This document shows positions 24,105-34,112 of a DNA stretch of 64,000 nucleotides, piece after piece (position 1 is the stretch's first letter; every line of letters starts with the position of its first letter). The stretch comes from Nemania diffusa (lineage: Eukaryota > Ascomycota > Sordariomycetes > Xylariales > Xylariaceae): assembly GCA_038501195.1 (NCBI GenBank), contig JBBPUQ010000002.1:2604001-2668000 (forward strand). The letters run 5' to 3'. The translations under genes and the position numbers were made by a program. Below the pieces are notes generated by a model. It was not told the DNA's origin. It did no database searches and saw only the letters and a program-made list of their open reading frames with translations.

Positions 24105-25596
24105 TGTAATAGAGACTACCTACAATATACGACACTACCATCCGACCCGTTGGGATTTGGGGGAGATATCATCCAGGCCCTCGTGGACTTTATAGGCGTA
24201 TATGCCTACGAATACTCCCTCCATATTATCCCCCCTTGGCATCCCAATATCGTAGGACTACGATCAAGCACCTCGCAACCAGTCGTAACGTCTCCCGAGG
24301 CTATCGTGACAATCTTCTCCAAATTCAAGCAGAGAGCCTGCTTGGCACAAGCAACTAAGATGCCTTGCTGCTCAGCTGCGTCTGTCTAGCCAACCACGAT
24401 CCTTGCCTTAGCTGGGTTCTTTAAGCCACAACTGTTTTCGTGCCAACCAGGCTTGTAAACTTCTGCAGTTTTCGCCAATATAATGCAATTCATGAATCCA
24501 TTGCTGCAACGGTCACCGGGAGCTATGCACTATGATATGGATTCTGAACCAATAGCTACCGATCTGCAATCCTGAATATCAACGATCGGCAGGGGCCCAG
24601 GTTCTCTGTGAGCATTCGCTTAGCTCTTCGAGTCGTTCCGGATCAGTCCGTTTTCTTGACTGCGATGCATGTCAGACGAGTCAATGAATCATGACGTCGT
24701 AGTCGGCAACGCCTGCAGTATCATTTACCGAGTACGAACAGCTGCCAAGGATCTATGATAAATTGCTATGCTCAACCCCGTGTTAAATGTACTTTATCTA
24801 GCCAGCGGGCAGCTCATACTTATACACTATCACTGACTGAACAAGAGAGTATTTCATACCTATATTCAAGTTTACGCCATATATTATCTCACAAAATGTC
24901 AGAAACGTTTCAAGGTGTAAATATCAGTATATCTACAAAGGGATTGTAATGCGGACGTCGTAGTTTTATGGGACGCAGGTAGATTCTTAGGCGGGTGTAC
25001 GTTATCTCACCAGCTCTAGTCGGGTGCCGTAGCGGATGTTCATATTTTCGTGATCGTCATAAACCGAGAATGAGGATAAGCCTTACATATGTATTTAATA
25101 TAATTATTGTAAAGATCGCCATGTTCCTCATACGTAACTACTAAACCTTCTCAGTACATACCATTCCCCTCATCCATATCTAGCTTCCGCTCTTGGTAAT
25201 ATCTCTACGACTGCATGGGGAAAGGCATTAATTTTCTCACTTTTTCTTTTCCTGATCAGATGGTGTCTTATTAAATTAGAGGACTAGTTACTAGACCCCA
25301 GAGTTTGGCAATAAGAGTACAAATGTTACGAAGTCATGGAATTATGGGATCTCGGGGTGTATTGTGAATGGAGGTTTTCTCAACAAGTGCCACTACTTAA
25401 CCAACCCCGTCGGCGATCTTACACTCGGAAAAGTAGAGTACAATAATGTTCCATTGCTCTTAGAGTTCCAGATGTGCCCCTTTTCTTATTACTAATATCA
25501 TCTGAGCAGTAGTCGCCAAACAAAACCTCACGGTTCTGTTCTATTTTGACTTGAATTCTATTCTATTTTATCTAACTACCGTGTTTGTTACCTCTG
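24105..25596. other. Intergenic, no gene seen
   Basis: Contains the promoter side of the galactose oxidase gene. Short frames at 24150-24389 and 24755-24949 show no family features. Confidence 0.5.
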
Positions 25597-26190
25597 TTAT
25601 ATTACCTGCTCAAAGGAATCTAAACTATAATCAGGTCTATTCGTTCCGGTTAGAACGTAGCCACGGGAAATAATGATATCGGCACCTGTCATATATGTCA
25701 AAGCATCACTTGCTTGGTATAAATACAAGCCTTTAATCTTTTTACTATCCCCCTGTCGCCCTAAAGCCACTATGCGGTGGGCTTCGTTGATGGCAAATGG
25801 GCTTGCACCCATTTTGGTATCGAAAAGTCTCGGCGAGTCGATATTTACTCGGGCAAACTCTCGCCAATCGCGAGCTAGGGACTTGCTGAAATGCGTCGTA
25901 AAATCTTTTGTGCCGTTATATACGGGCTGATCCGTAGGCACGTTAACAATATGGACACTCACGCTCGATGTGACGATTAAGTTCCCAGAGCCTTGACGCT
26001 TGAAGACTTCACCGGCATACTTGGTACATACTACTAGACCATCAACTATATAAATATTTAGGTAGTATACACAAGTATATGTCGACGATTTAATTCACCA
26101 TTGACAGACATTTGTTTCCTGTATTCTTTAAGTGTTTGTTCTAAGATAGGGTTAAAAATGGCTATGTTTGCTCGAATGTTAGCTATTAAC
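25597..26190 (-). pseudogene. Decayed short-chain dehydrogenase/reductase (sorbose/L-xylulose-reductase type), C-terminal two thirds
   Basis: Read on the minus strand, 26190-26099 gives a degenerate stretch ending FNPILEQTLKEYRKQMSVN. An in-phase intron (26098-26046, GTGAAT...TATAG) leads to VDGLVVCTKYAGEVFKRQG, LIVTSS, then VYNGTK with the catalytic Y-x3-K, FSKSLA, and ends SLDSFEQVI at 25597. This matches fungal NADP-dependent mannitol/sorbose or L-xylulose-type SDRs over roughly the last 180 residues. The N-terminal Rossmann segment with TGxxxGxG is not found upstream; frames there contain stops, and the neighbouring gene ends at 26307. The canonical ANAG appears altered and partly duplicated as ANIRANIA. 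I infer a truncated remnant. A separate functional use is unlikely because the cofactor-binding half is missing. Confidence 0.75.
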
Positions 26191-26306
26191 CTGGGGACTA
26201 GGCAGGTATTAAATCTACGAAACAAAGGCAAAGACAATTGCGATCATATATTTATCCTTACTCTTTCTTAATATTTAGTTTAGTATGCATATGACCGGTT
26301 ATAAAC

Positions 26307-27454
26307 TCAGCAAATATTCTGAGTAGCATCGCCCGAAATCGCCCAGCTAATGTTCTCACCACACGGCGACTCTCGAACGGTATTACTGTTCACGGTAAGA
26401 GTGATAGAGACGTCACGCGTGTTCTCGAACTCGGTACGCGCGGAGATCCGTACCTCGCCACCCCCCTCCACGGTTCCGCCGCTGATCTCGACGCCGTAGC
26501 AGTTTTCAATGAGAATCGCGTTGTTCTCGTTATTAGCAAGGTCGACTTCCGAGATGACGGCGCCGCCGGACTCGGAGACGCAGAAGACGCCGCGCCCGCC
26601 GCCGCGCGAAACCACCTTGTCGACGAACACGTTGGGCGTGTAGCTGCCGTCGGCCAGCTGCCCGTTGTTGTTCGCCATGCGGAAGGTGGCGTACCCGTTG
26701 CCCGCGGCGACGTTGTCGCCGTCAACGAGTCCCACCTGGGCATTCGTCGTGGTCTGCAGCAGTAGGCCGCACTCGCCCACGTCGCGGGCAATGACGCTGC
26801 CGATGGTCAAGCCGTCGATATTCCATGTTTCAACGGCATGACTGCCGGCACCAGTCACCGTGATTGTGTCCACTAGGGCCGCTCAAGTCAGCAATCGCTT
26901 TCTCGGGTCGGACATGTGGCTGTTGGTGGAAACGGCTTTAGGGGTCACATACTGCTGACATTGCTGTTGGGCGCCTCGTCGCGCTCGAAGCGGATGCCCA
27001 GCCCGCCGCTAAGATTCATCTTGATCTCGCCGAGGGCGAGGTTCTTCACACCGTAGAACCAGAGCCCGAAATACGGGTTGCCCGTCATGCTGAGGTAGGG
27101 GATCTTCACATCCGTGGTGCCGAGCGACTCGATGGCTCCGTGTGCGGCCCGGTTCCCGACGTCGATGGTGCCGCACCCCTCGAAAATCTTGCCGCTGCTA
27201 ATGCTGACGCTGCTTGTCCCGATGGACCCCGATGCGAGGACGGCGACACGCTGCCCACTCCCAATGGAGTTCAGCGCTGATTGAATCGCCTGGTAATAGT
27301 TCGATCCCGAGTACACCTGCTCTGACCCTTTGGTGGCGGTGTAGGCGCCTGCGGTGCCGTCCACGATGGCATCGGGTGTGCCAGAGCCGCATTGGCCGTA
27401 GACTGCGGACGCAAATGCCAAACCGGCGGCAACTATAGAGAAATGACCCATCAT
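26307..27454 (-). CDS. Secreted right-handed parallel beta-helix protein (pectin-lyase-like fold), function unknown
   Basis: Two exons, 27454-26953 and 26872-26307, joined in phase 1 through GTATGT...CTAG, 355 aa. Tandem ATGs at 27454 and 27451 both give a signal peptide (FSIVAAGLAFASAVYG, cleaved before QCGSG). The mature protein is built of short strands rich in Gly, Asn, Val and Ile, such as FEGCGTIDVG, IPYLSMTGNPYFGLWFYGVKNLALGEIKMNLSGGLGIRF, HAVETWNIDGLTIGSVIARDVGECGLLLQTTTNAQVGLVDG and NNAILIENCYGVEISGGTVEGGGEV. This is the pattern of a parallel beta-helix. Similar secreted proteins occur widely in fungi, but I do not know a defined activity. I cannot identify pectate-lyase calcium ligands or the GH28 NTD/DD/GHG/RIK motifs. 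It sits beside galactose oxidase, so an extracellular carbohydrate role is plausible. Cysteines near both termini may form disulfides. Confidence 0.8.
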
Positions 27455-27997
27455 CGTATTTGTCGCTTATCAATGCCGATGATATGCTTTTGGTTTAATT
27501 TTAGGTCCACTCATGATGAATGAGTGGGAAAAGCAGCGTATACATATACTGGAGGGCAACATGGTCATGGCATTGGCGCCGGAAAAAAATATTTCTAAAC
27601 GGCAATGTTAACAACTGCGAGACGCTCCTAATATAGCACTATCCCCGTGGGCGGTTGGATAGTCTATATAAATCTGTTGCAATGGAGACAGACGTTCTAA
27701 TTAATACGCGACACTAACCCGGCGGCCAAGACCTTGAGTCGGATTTTGTAGGAACTACATGCGATTTTGCCCTGTTAGGAAATGCCTACCTTCATCTCGC
27801 CCTCGCCGCCGAGTATGCCAAGTTTAGATCCCTACAGGCCAAGCGATCCCCGTTGATGCTCCGTAGGTATTAACGGTATACGCGCGACGATCTTTTGGAG
27901 CATCGCATATGTATAACCGGGTAGTCGAGATTGACCAACTCAATTTCGTCCTATGGCGGGTGGCTCTTCGGCTTTTCTCAATCATATTCCGTTGGTC
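27455..27997. other. Promoter side of the beta-helix gene, no gene seen
   Basis: No supported coding region. A TATA-like stretch (TATATAAA, near 27664) lies about 210 bp upstream of the ATG. Confidence 0.4.
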
Positions 27998-28429
27998 CTA
28001 CAGTGGAAGCTTCAGACGTCTAATAAACTCGGATTCAGGACTCCCTACGATGTTGAATTTGCACCACAGTGCGTTTTCGATGTTTTCAATGAAGCGTGAG
28101 TCGATATGGTAAGACAATGTATCGGCGTTGTATATGGTCCTCCGGGGAACATACTGCATCAACACGCCTCGGCGCCAGGAGTATATCGGGTTACAGAAAT
28201 GGACCATCATGATAGCGTTAAATGTAGCTTCGGAGAGGAGCCCGTACTTCTTGTCGAACTCAGCGGCACCGCCTTTATTGGGCACTATCCCTGGCGTTTG
28301 GAATCGCTCCGTTCCGTGCACGTCTTCGAACGAGGCGTGTAGCAGGTTGAAGGGTCGCTCGCCTTCGTACACCAAGACATTTTTCAAGTACACATCCGTA
28401 TATTGAAATGGAGTGTGTGAATCACACAC
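27998..28429 (-). CDS. Unassigned open frame, possible gene remnant
   Basis: About 143 codons without a stop, reading through YLKNVLVYEGERPFNLLHAS, FQTPGIVPNKGGAAEFDKKY, GLLSEATFNAIMMVHFCNP and YIENIENALWCKF-type segments before the stop at 27998. Composition looks protein-like (balanced hydrophobics, aromatic residues, few low-complexity runs). The frame lacks an ATG at its 5' end, so it may be the last exon of a longer or truncated gene. I recognise no family. A chance frame remains possible. Confidence 0.35.
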   Translation of the reverse strand: MCDSHTPFQYTDVYLKNVLVYEGERPFNLLHASFEDVHGTERFQTPGIVPNKGGAAEFDKKYGLLSEATFNAIMMVHFCNPIYSWRRGVLMQYVPRRTIYNADTLSYHIDSRFIENIENALWCKFNIVGSPESEFIRRLKLPL

Positions 28430-28796
28430 CGCACTCTAGAGGACTGGCTACGGCCATCTTAATCGCTTCTAGAGATTTGAAAGGAGAAAAACGAGTATTC
28501 CGGTAAAGCAATCGTATATTCATAGCGTAGCTGACCCCCTAAGGGCCGGCACAACTGCCTGTGTGTGCCATGACTCCTTGTAAAATCTACGCTTCTAGGC
28601 TAGCTAATTATATACCTAGGTACTATGTAGGAAAAAGTCGAACTAGGTCTGACTTAGCTAATCAACCTATCCCCCCCTGTGACTGTGTCACCCGCACTGT
28701 CTCCCCTTCCCTTTCCCGTCCTAAAATACACGGCCTACCTATTCGCTCCGAGATTCAACACTTATGATGGGAACCCGCACGCCATCGAGCTAACCA
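28430..28796. other. Short gap, no gene seen
   Basis: Lies between the unassigned frame and the 3' end of the repeat-protein gene. Nothing recognisable. Confidence 0.4.
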
Positions 28797-31413
28797 TTAC
28801 GCACTCTTGCGATTTAAAGCTGGCAACCTTCGGCTGCCACCAAGTAAGCCCGACATTTGGTTCATATAATTATACGTAGAGGGGCTGTTTCGCCGGACAA
28901 TCCGACGAGAAATCGGGTTGAATACATATCGCAAGGGCTCGCGGCGGGCCTCGTCCCGAGGTTTTGTCCACTCGGCAGGGCAGGGCGAAGTAGCCTTCTC
29001 ATCCCAGTATGCCATGAAATAGCCGTCTGGAGAACCAAAACTTTCACCGGCCATAACGTGCACTGTGATGGCTCTGTTACTAGGCTCCTTAGATATGGGA
29101 TTTCCGAGGATTTCCTGGGATTTCACACTTCTGTCTGTTACAATACTCAATCAGGAGGCGATATCATCAAATATACCTGTTCGAGCTCTCATCTCCCTCT
29201 CGACCGTTTCGAGCAGCTAGCTTTCTCTTGGACAGGTTTCGAAACTCCTCGGGGCTTCGCACTCTTGGTGGTCATTGGTCTATTCGGTCGCCTGCGGCTA
29301 CGAAGGTCGGGACCGCTCGTCTTACTTGGTTGAGGGGCCACCTGTGTAAGGCCCTCATACGGTAGCGGTGCATCACCTCGGTTTGGTAGCAACCCGAACT
29401 CTGGCAACTGCCCGGCAATCCTTCGGCTACTTCTTGTCTTCTCGTATTCTTTCTGCCGTCTCCGGCGAGATTGGGGTGGTGCTGTAGTAGGCGAATTTTC
29501 TATAGCTGTGGTAAGAACCACATTCGCTTGTATCGCGCCTGATTTACGCCGCTTTGTAAGGTGCAATGCACCAGGGTCGTCGTGTTGACTTATATCGTCG
29601 AAGTGAGTATCCCTCTTTCTCTTGGAACCTCGCGAAGGTTCTGTGGTTTGTGTGTCTATTATCCCTGATTGGGCCATAATACTGTTGTTTTGGGTGATAG
29701 GATTTTGCACTGACGCAGTCTCGTGCACAGTATTTTCTATATCAGGTGCTCGAAAGTAGCTTTGCCTCTCTTCCAGTGAAGGGCAGTTTTGTTTCGGGCT
29801 TGACGGTTGTGACGTAGCTGAGTCTGGTGGGTGTTAGGGGCTATTCTTGGTCTTATATAATAGGGATATGGAATGATAAAGAAACATGCCTAAAGACTGG
29901 GTGTGCTTCACGTATTCTCCATAAAAGTAGTTATGCTTTTGCCGCCAGAACTCGGGATCCTGAAGGTCGGGTACGGGGCCGGACTTGTGCCGATAGCGAA
30001 CATCATACGCGCGGGCGATATAAATCCCATCGTTTTCTAAAATTTGTCGACCTTCATTTTGGAAGAAGTCGTTTGTCAGATTTTCGTATAGCAGCTTTTT
30101 TAAGTCCGTTATCTCGAAAGTTGCTACCGACGCTGGGCTGGGCCGACGGTTCGGGATCATGCTGAACGCAGTCGAGGGAACATCTGATGTGAGACTGGGA
30201 ACGGGCAACGCGTCCCGATCTTCATCGTATAAACCTAACCAAGGCAAAAGAGTAGAATCATCTTCTGCGTCTAAGAGATGTTAGAACCTAGTTGTGTTGT
30301 TCCAAATTTGAGGGAGAGGAACAAGTGCCATACACTTAGCTCGAAGGAGGGATACCAATTTATCCGTCAAGTGTTCCAATTTGGCTTCCCAGTACCTCGG
30401 ATCTTGCAAGTTGGGCCTAGGGCTTCTATCACGTTTATAACGAAAATCGAAGAGGCCTGCAACGTGGAGCTCGTCGTTTTTGACGATCTCGCGACCTTCC
30501 CCGCCGAGATCCCAAAGTGCTACCATCCTATCATAGACACTTATACGTGCCAGACGCCACCGACCAGTTCGTGTTATTTCTACAGGCCGCCCGACACTAT
30601 CTTCGATACCATCTAAACTGGCTATATCCGATTGAGCATGGAACACCGGACTGCAAGGCTCTGGAAAGATATCTCCTAGTTCATCTCAGCAGCCATCGTA
30701 CTTCCATTTAGTACACATCCCTTACCTGTATCCTGAGTACTGTCGACCCATAACTCGATGGCTTCCTTTCTCTGGCGCCAAGTGAATAGATATTCCCTCG
30801 TACGCTCCATCTTGGCTTGCTCCTCCTTTTCCTCTGTATTGGTCGAGTGTGTCGTAGGAGACGGCTGAGGCGGGTTCTTGTACGCTCTGATTTCCAGCCA
30901 TTTGCTTTGAAGATACTGATAATGACCCTGCCAATAAGTAACATCTTCAAGATCGGGTTCGGGGTTACGGTTGCCTCGATAACCAACATCCCACTGGCTG
31001 GTGATGCAAAGTTCGTAGTCGGCAAGAATGCGGCGCCCTTTACTCCCACAGAAATATTGAAGTTCCCACAATTTTCCGTAGACATCTCGTTTGGCTCCCT
31101 TGAGATCGACAATAGGCTTATATTTAGCTTCAAGATCTTTCAATTGGGCTTTCCAAAAACTCGGGTCTTGGAGGTCGGGCTCGGGGACCGCGTTCCCTCG
31201 ATAGCGTACTGATACTGTGCTGGCCATGTAGACATCTAATGTTTTGCGAATCCGGCTGGCTTCAGACCCAATGCGCGCGATTTTCCATAAAAATTCACGC
31301 ACTTGGCCCTTTGCTCGTTTTAGTTCCTTAGGTACTGGTGGATCGGGATTTTTGCCTTCTAGTCGCCTGAGATTTTCTCTTGTGAGGCGCTGGACAGGGG
31401 GAGCTTCATCCAT
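28797..31413 (-). CDS. Multi-exon protein with four copies of an unfamiliar Y-R-x(4)-P-x-P-D-L-Q-D-P-x-[FY]-W repeat
   Basis: Exon 1 is 31413-30726 and exon 2 is 30660-30334. Exon 3 starts at 30270. A further exon ends at 29326, followed by 29261-29177 and 29130-28797. These junctions are phase-consistent. Around 29834 a single in-frame TAA remains between two same-frame blocks. Either an intron of length divisible by three removes it (several weak GT/AG pairs exist) or it is a nonsense mutation. The repeat occurs at residues 69-87 (YRGNAVPEPDLQDPSFW) and 144-161 (YRGNRNPEPDLEDVTYW), then once in exon 2 (YKRDRSPRPNLQDPRYW) and once in exon 3 (YRHKSGPVPDLQDPEFW). Copies 2-4 are preceded by GRxI and all are followed by a charged helix. 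The C-terminal half is basic and disordered with RSSRRIAGQLPEFGLLPN and ends with an Arg-rich segment. I recognise no function. It is divergent from the FHA-kinase gene. Confidence 0.65.
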
Positions 31414-31433
31414 GGCGATTGACGATTAATGAT

Positions 31434-31468
31434 TGGCGACGGGCGACGGGCGACGGGCGACGGGCGAT
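31434..31468. repeat. 7-bp minisatellite (GGGCGAC)n
   Basis: Nearly five tandem copies of GGGCGAC, the last one altered, lie just upstream of the repeat-protein ATG in the shared divergent promoter. A looser GATTGACGATTAATGATT stretch precedes it and may be older copies. Confidence 0.85.
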
Positions 31469-32009
31469 AGGCTATAGGGTACGGAGGAAAGCTAACGAGG
31501 GAAGCCGTGATGTTAATATTGCACAAAACTGGGCTGTCCTTGGTCTGTAGCTGGCTGGTAAGCGGATCCCGAATAATTATCTTAGATATGTGTCTAGACG
31601 TCTCATGGTGGCCTTACCGCTCTCTACCAATAGGAGTAATCGGGCTATTTAGAGGTCAGATTAATCGTCGTGCGAGTCGCGCAGTACCGGTCGCGTAGGC
31701 AGCAAGATGGTTTGTATTATTTTGTGTCACTGCTAACCGGACACTTAGCGGATTTTCAGTGTGGGAGGTAAGGGATTAGAATAGCGTCGCTAATTCAATC
31801 CGTGATTCGACGGCTACCCGCCGAAGTTAGTATCACCGTATGTTATGTCTCATATGAATCAGGCGTCTAGAAAGGCGTACAAGGAAACTGTCCATCACCT
31901 CGACCTGGACTTGAATTCCTAGGTATTAAATACAACCCTAGGTCATGAGCCTGCGGGCAATAGTCTCCTTTCCTAATGACAACATTCAAGCCCCCATCTT
32001 CTATACATC
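31469..32009. promoter_or_regulatory. Divergent intergenic promoter region
   Basis: About 600 bp (with the minisatellite) separate the two divergent start codons at 31413 (-) and 32010 (+), so both promoters must lie here. I see no recognised binding site beyond the minisatellite. Confidence 0.5.
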
Positions 32010-34112
32010 ATGGCGAATACTGAGGCTATAACTATCGTGACAGTATTTCCCGAAACCTCTCAACTATGTAGTTACGAAGAAAACCAAAAGTTCCTGGCGC
32101 TAGATGAGGAACAGGACTACGCAGCCGATTCATTTACCGATGTGGAACAGCTCACCTCTCATACTAACGATACCGGAAGGCATACCCCGTAAGTAACTAT
32201 TAAAGACGTTCACGTATTGTTTGGTGATTTTTTTGTGGTAAATTTTCAGGCCGCCAGTCAAAATCACGCTACAGGAGCTCCCCGCAGTCTCAAATTATTT
32301 ACAAATACCGACCGAATAACAGTGGCTGACTACAAGTGTGTGTTGCAGTGTTCGCCAGACGAGACAACTATCATTCCTGCGAATCACAACATGCGATACC
32401 CATAATCCGAAGGATCCTGAAGTGGGCTTCGTATTTGGTAGCGATGCCAATATCTGTGATATCGTACTCGACCAAAACTGTGTTGGTGGAATCAGTAGAA
32501 AGCAGTTTGCTATCACGGGGAATTGGAAAACAGGAATCCTACTCATACGAAACCTTAGTGACCAAGGCACCGATATTGACTGCGTCGAGTTAGGCAAAAT
32601 CAAGCTATCATCTCAGCGAATTCTACCAATAAGCGAAGACTTACGAATTGAGATTGCCTCCATCATGATAAGGATTCGATGTCCAGACCATCGATACATG
32701 AGGAAAAGGGACTGGAAGGCGTACTGTAAAAAGATGCAGTTGAGAGTTCCAGGCCTTGAACAGTTAAATCTCAAATCTGTTATGAAGACTACTAAAACGC
32801 CCCGTGAGCCAAACTATCGAATCGGCCGTCAGATTGGGCGCGGTGCCTGTGGGAGAGTGTATGAGGTAGCGAATATCATCGATGGAAAGATTTACGCGGC
32901 AAAGCAGATCGATATGGTCGACACTTTCAAGAAAGAGGAGGGTGCCCTAAGGAATCTAGCACATGTAAGTGTGCTGAGTAATGTAATGATCTAAGACGCA
33001 GAACTAACTTGGCTTTAGAGCCATATCGTCCGGTTCCTGCATGTATGGAAAGGAAAGGAAGGCACATCGCCGATGCTAATAATGGAATTAGTTAAGGGCG
33101 GGGATCTTCTAAAAGTAACCAAGGCCCGTCGTCTCACCGCCGATGAGCTAAGGGAAGGCCTTAGGCAATTGCTTTCAGCTATGGCTTATGTTCACGGACA
33201 GGGCATCACTCATAGAGATATCAAGCCTGCTAACATCATGGTGAAATCGCGCAAACCGCTGCACCTCAAGTTGGCTGATTTCGGTCTCGCGTCGATATCA
33301 AAAGATCTCCGGACTAGATGTGGCACACCGCTCTATTGTGCACCCGAGCTTGGTCTTGAGCTTCACAGGGCAAGTGGCGAGAATTACAGCAACAAGGTAG
33401 ACATCTGGTCTATCGGTATAGTAGCACTAGAATTCTTCTATGGGCTTCCACCCTACGATGAAAAGACATGCCACGACTGGCCAGCTACCCTAAACAGACA
33501 CCTGGGCTCTCTACAGCCAAACATGACTGTTAGATTTATATCTAGTTTGCTTCAGGTGAGTTCTCGTAGTTGTTTTCTTGGCAGATTTTAGAGTAGGATA
33601 TTTTCTTTTGGGATAGGGGGTTGTCTAGAAACTTCTAAAACCTCCATGAGGCACGCTCTAGATGGTGATTACTGACTCCGAGTGCTCTATAGGTCGACCC
33701 GAGCAGGCGGCCAACCGCAATTCAAAGCCTTCAACATCCTTTCTTCGCCGTCCCTCTACAGCCTATTGCCGCCCCGAACAATCGTATATCCCTTCAATCG
33801 GAAGGAATACTAGATGAACAAAATTGTCAGGTTAGGTCGTTATTGTACAATGATACTGCTAAGATTACCGCAGTTCACGGCGACCAAGAAAGCACTTTGT
33901 CTTGGACAACTCAAATTCACACTTCATCGCGTGATCGTCCCACGCAACACTCGGAAATCAAACACTCCACTAGAATCGTGTCATCTAGTGGCTATGACAG
34001 GATAGCGTCACAAGTTGCATCAATCACTAGAGCAACGAGGCCACGTCTGATAGCAGCAGTGGCAATGAGGAGAGCACGATACTCTATTCAGCGCTACCCA
34101 CAGGTAAAGTAA
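32010..34112 (+). CDS. FHA-domain Ser/Thr protein kinase (5' part of a gene split by a transposon)
   Basis: Checkpoint-kinase-like architecture. Firm exons are 32010-32188, one ending at 32964, 33019-33555 and 33693-34112. The FHA domain (about 32420-32640) has FGSDANICDIVL, ISRKQFAI and LSDQGT. The kinase domain is complete: glycine loop IGRGACGRVY (about 32833), AAK lysine (32901-32903), HRD in THRDIKPANIM (33211-33219), DFG (33277-33285), CAPEL, and subdomain XI RRPTAIQSLQHPFF. The frame between 32250 and about 32370 needs one more intron to avoid TAA at about 32318-32320. A 74-nt one from GCA|GT to CGCCAG|ACG fits the phase but is not certain. After the kinase a basic tail runs into the inserted element, which contributes QRYPQVK and the stop at 34110-34112. 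A truncated but catalytically complete kinase could still be made. Confidence 0.85.
34081..34088 (+). repeat. Left copy of 8-bp target-site duplication
   Basis: ACTCTATT, immediately before the left terminal repeat. It matches ACTTTATT after the right terminal repeat at 7 of 8 positions. Confidence 0.8.
34089..34110 (+). repeat. Left terminal inverted repeat of the AT-rich element
   Basis: 22 bp beginning CAGCGCTACCCACAGG and ending TAAAGT. It is identical to the reverse complement of 38025-38046. A further imperfect block (CAGTCAAAATAATCGG at about 34150) resembles the right end, offset by about 38 nt. Confidence 0.93.
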
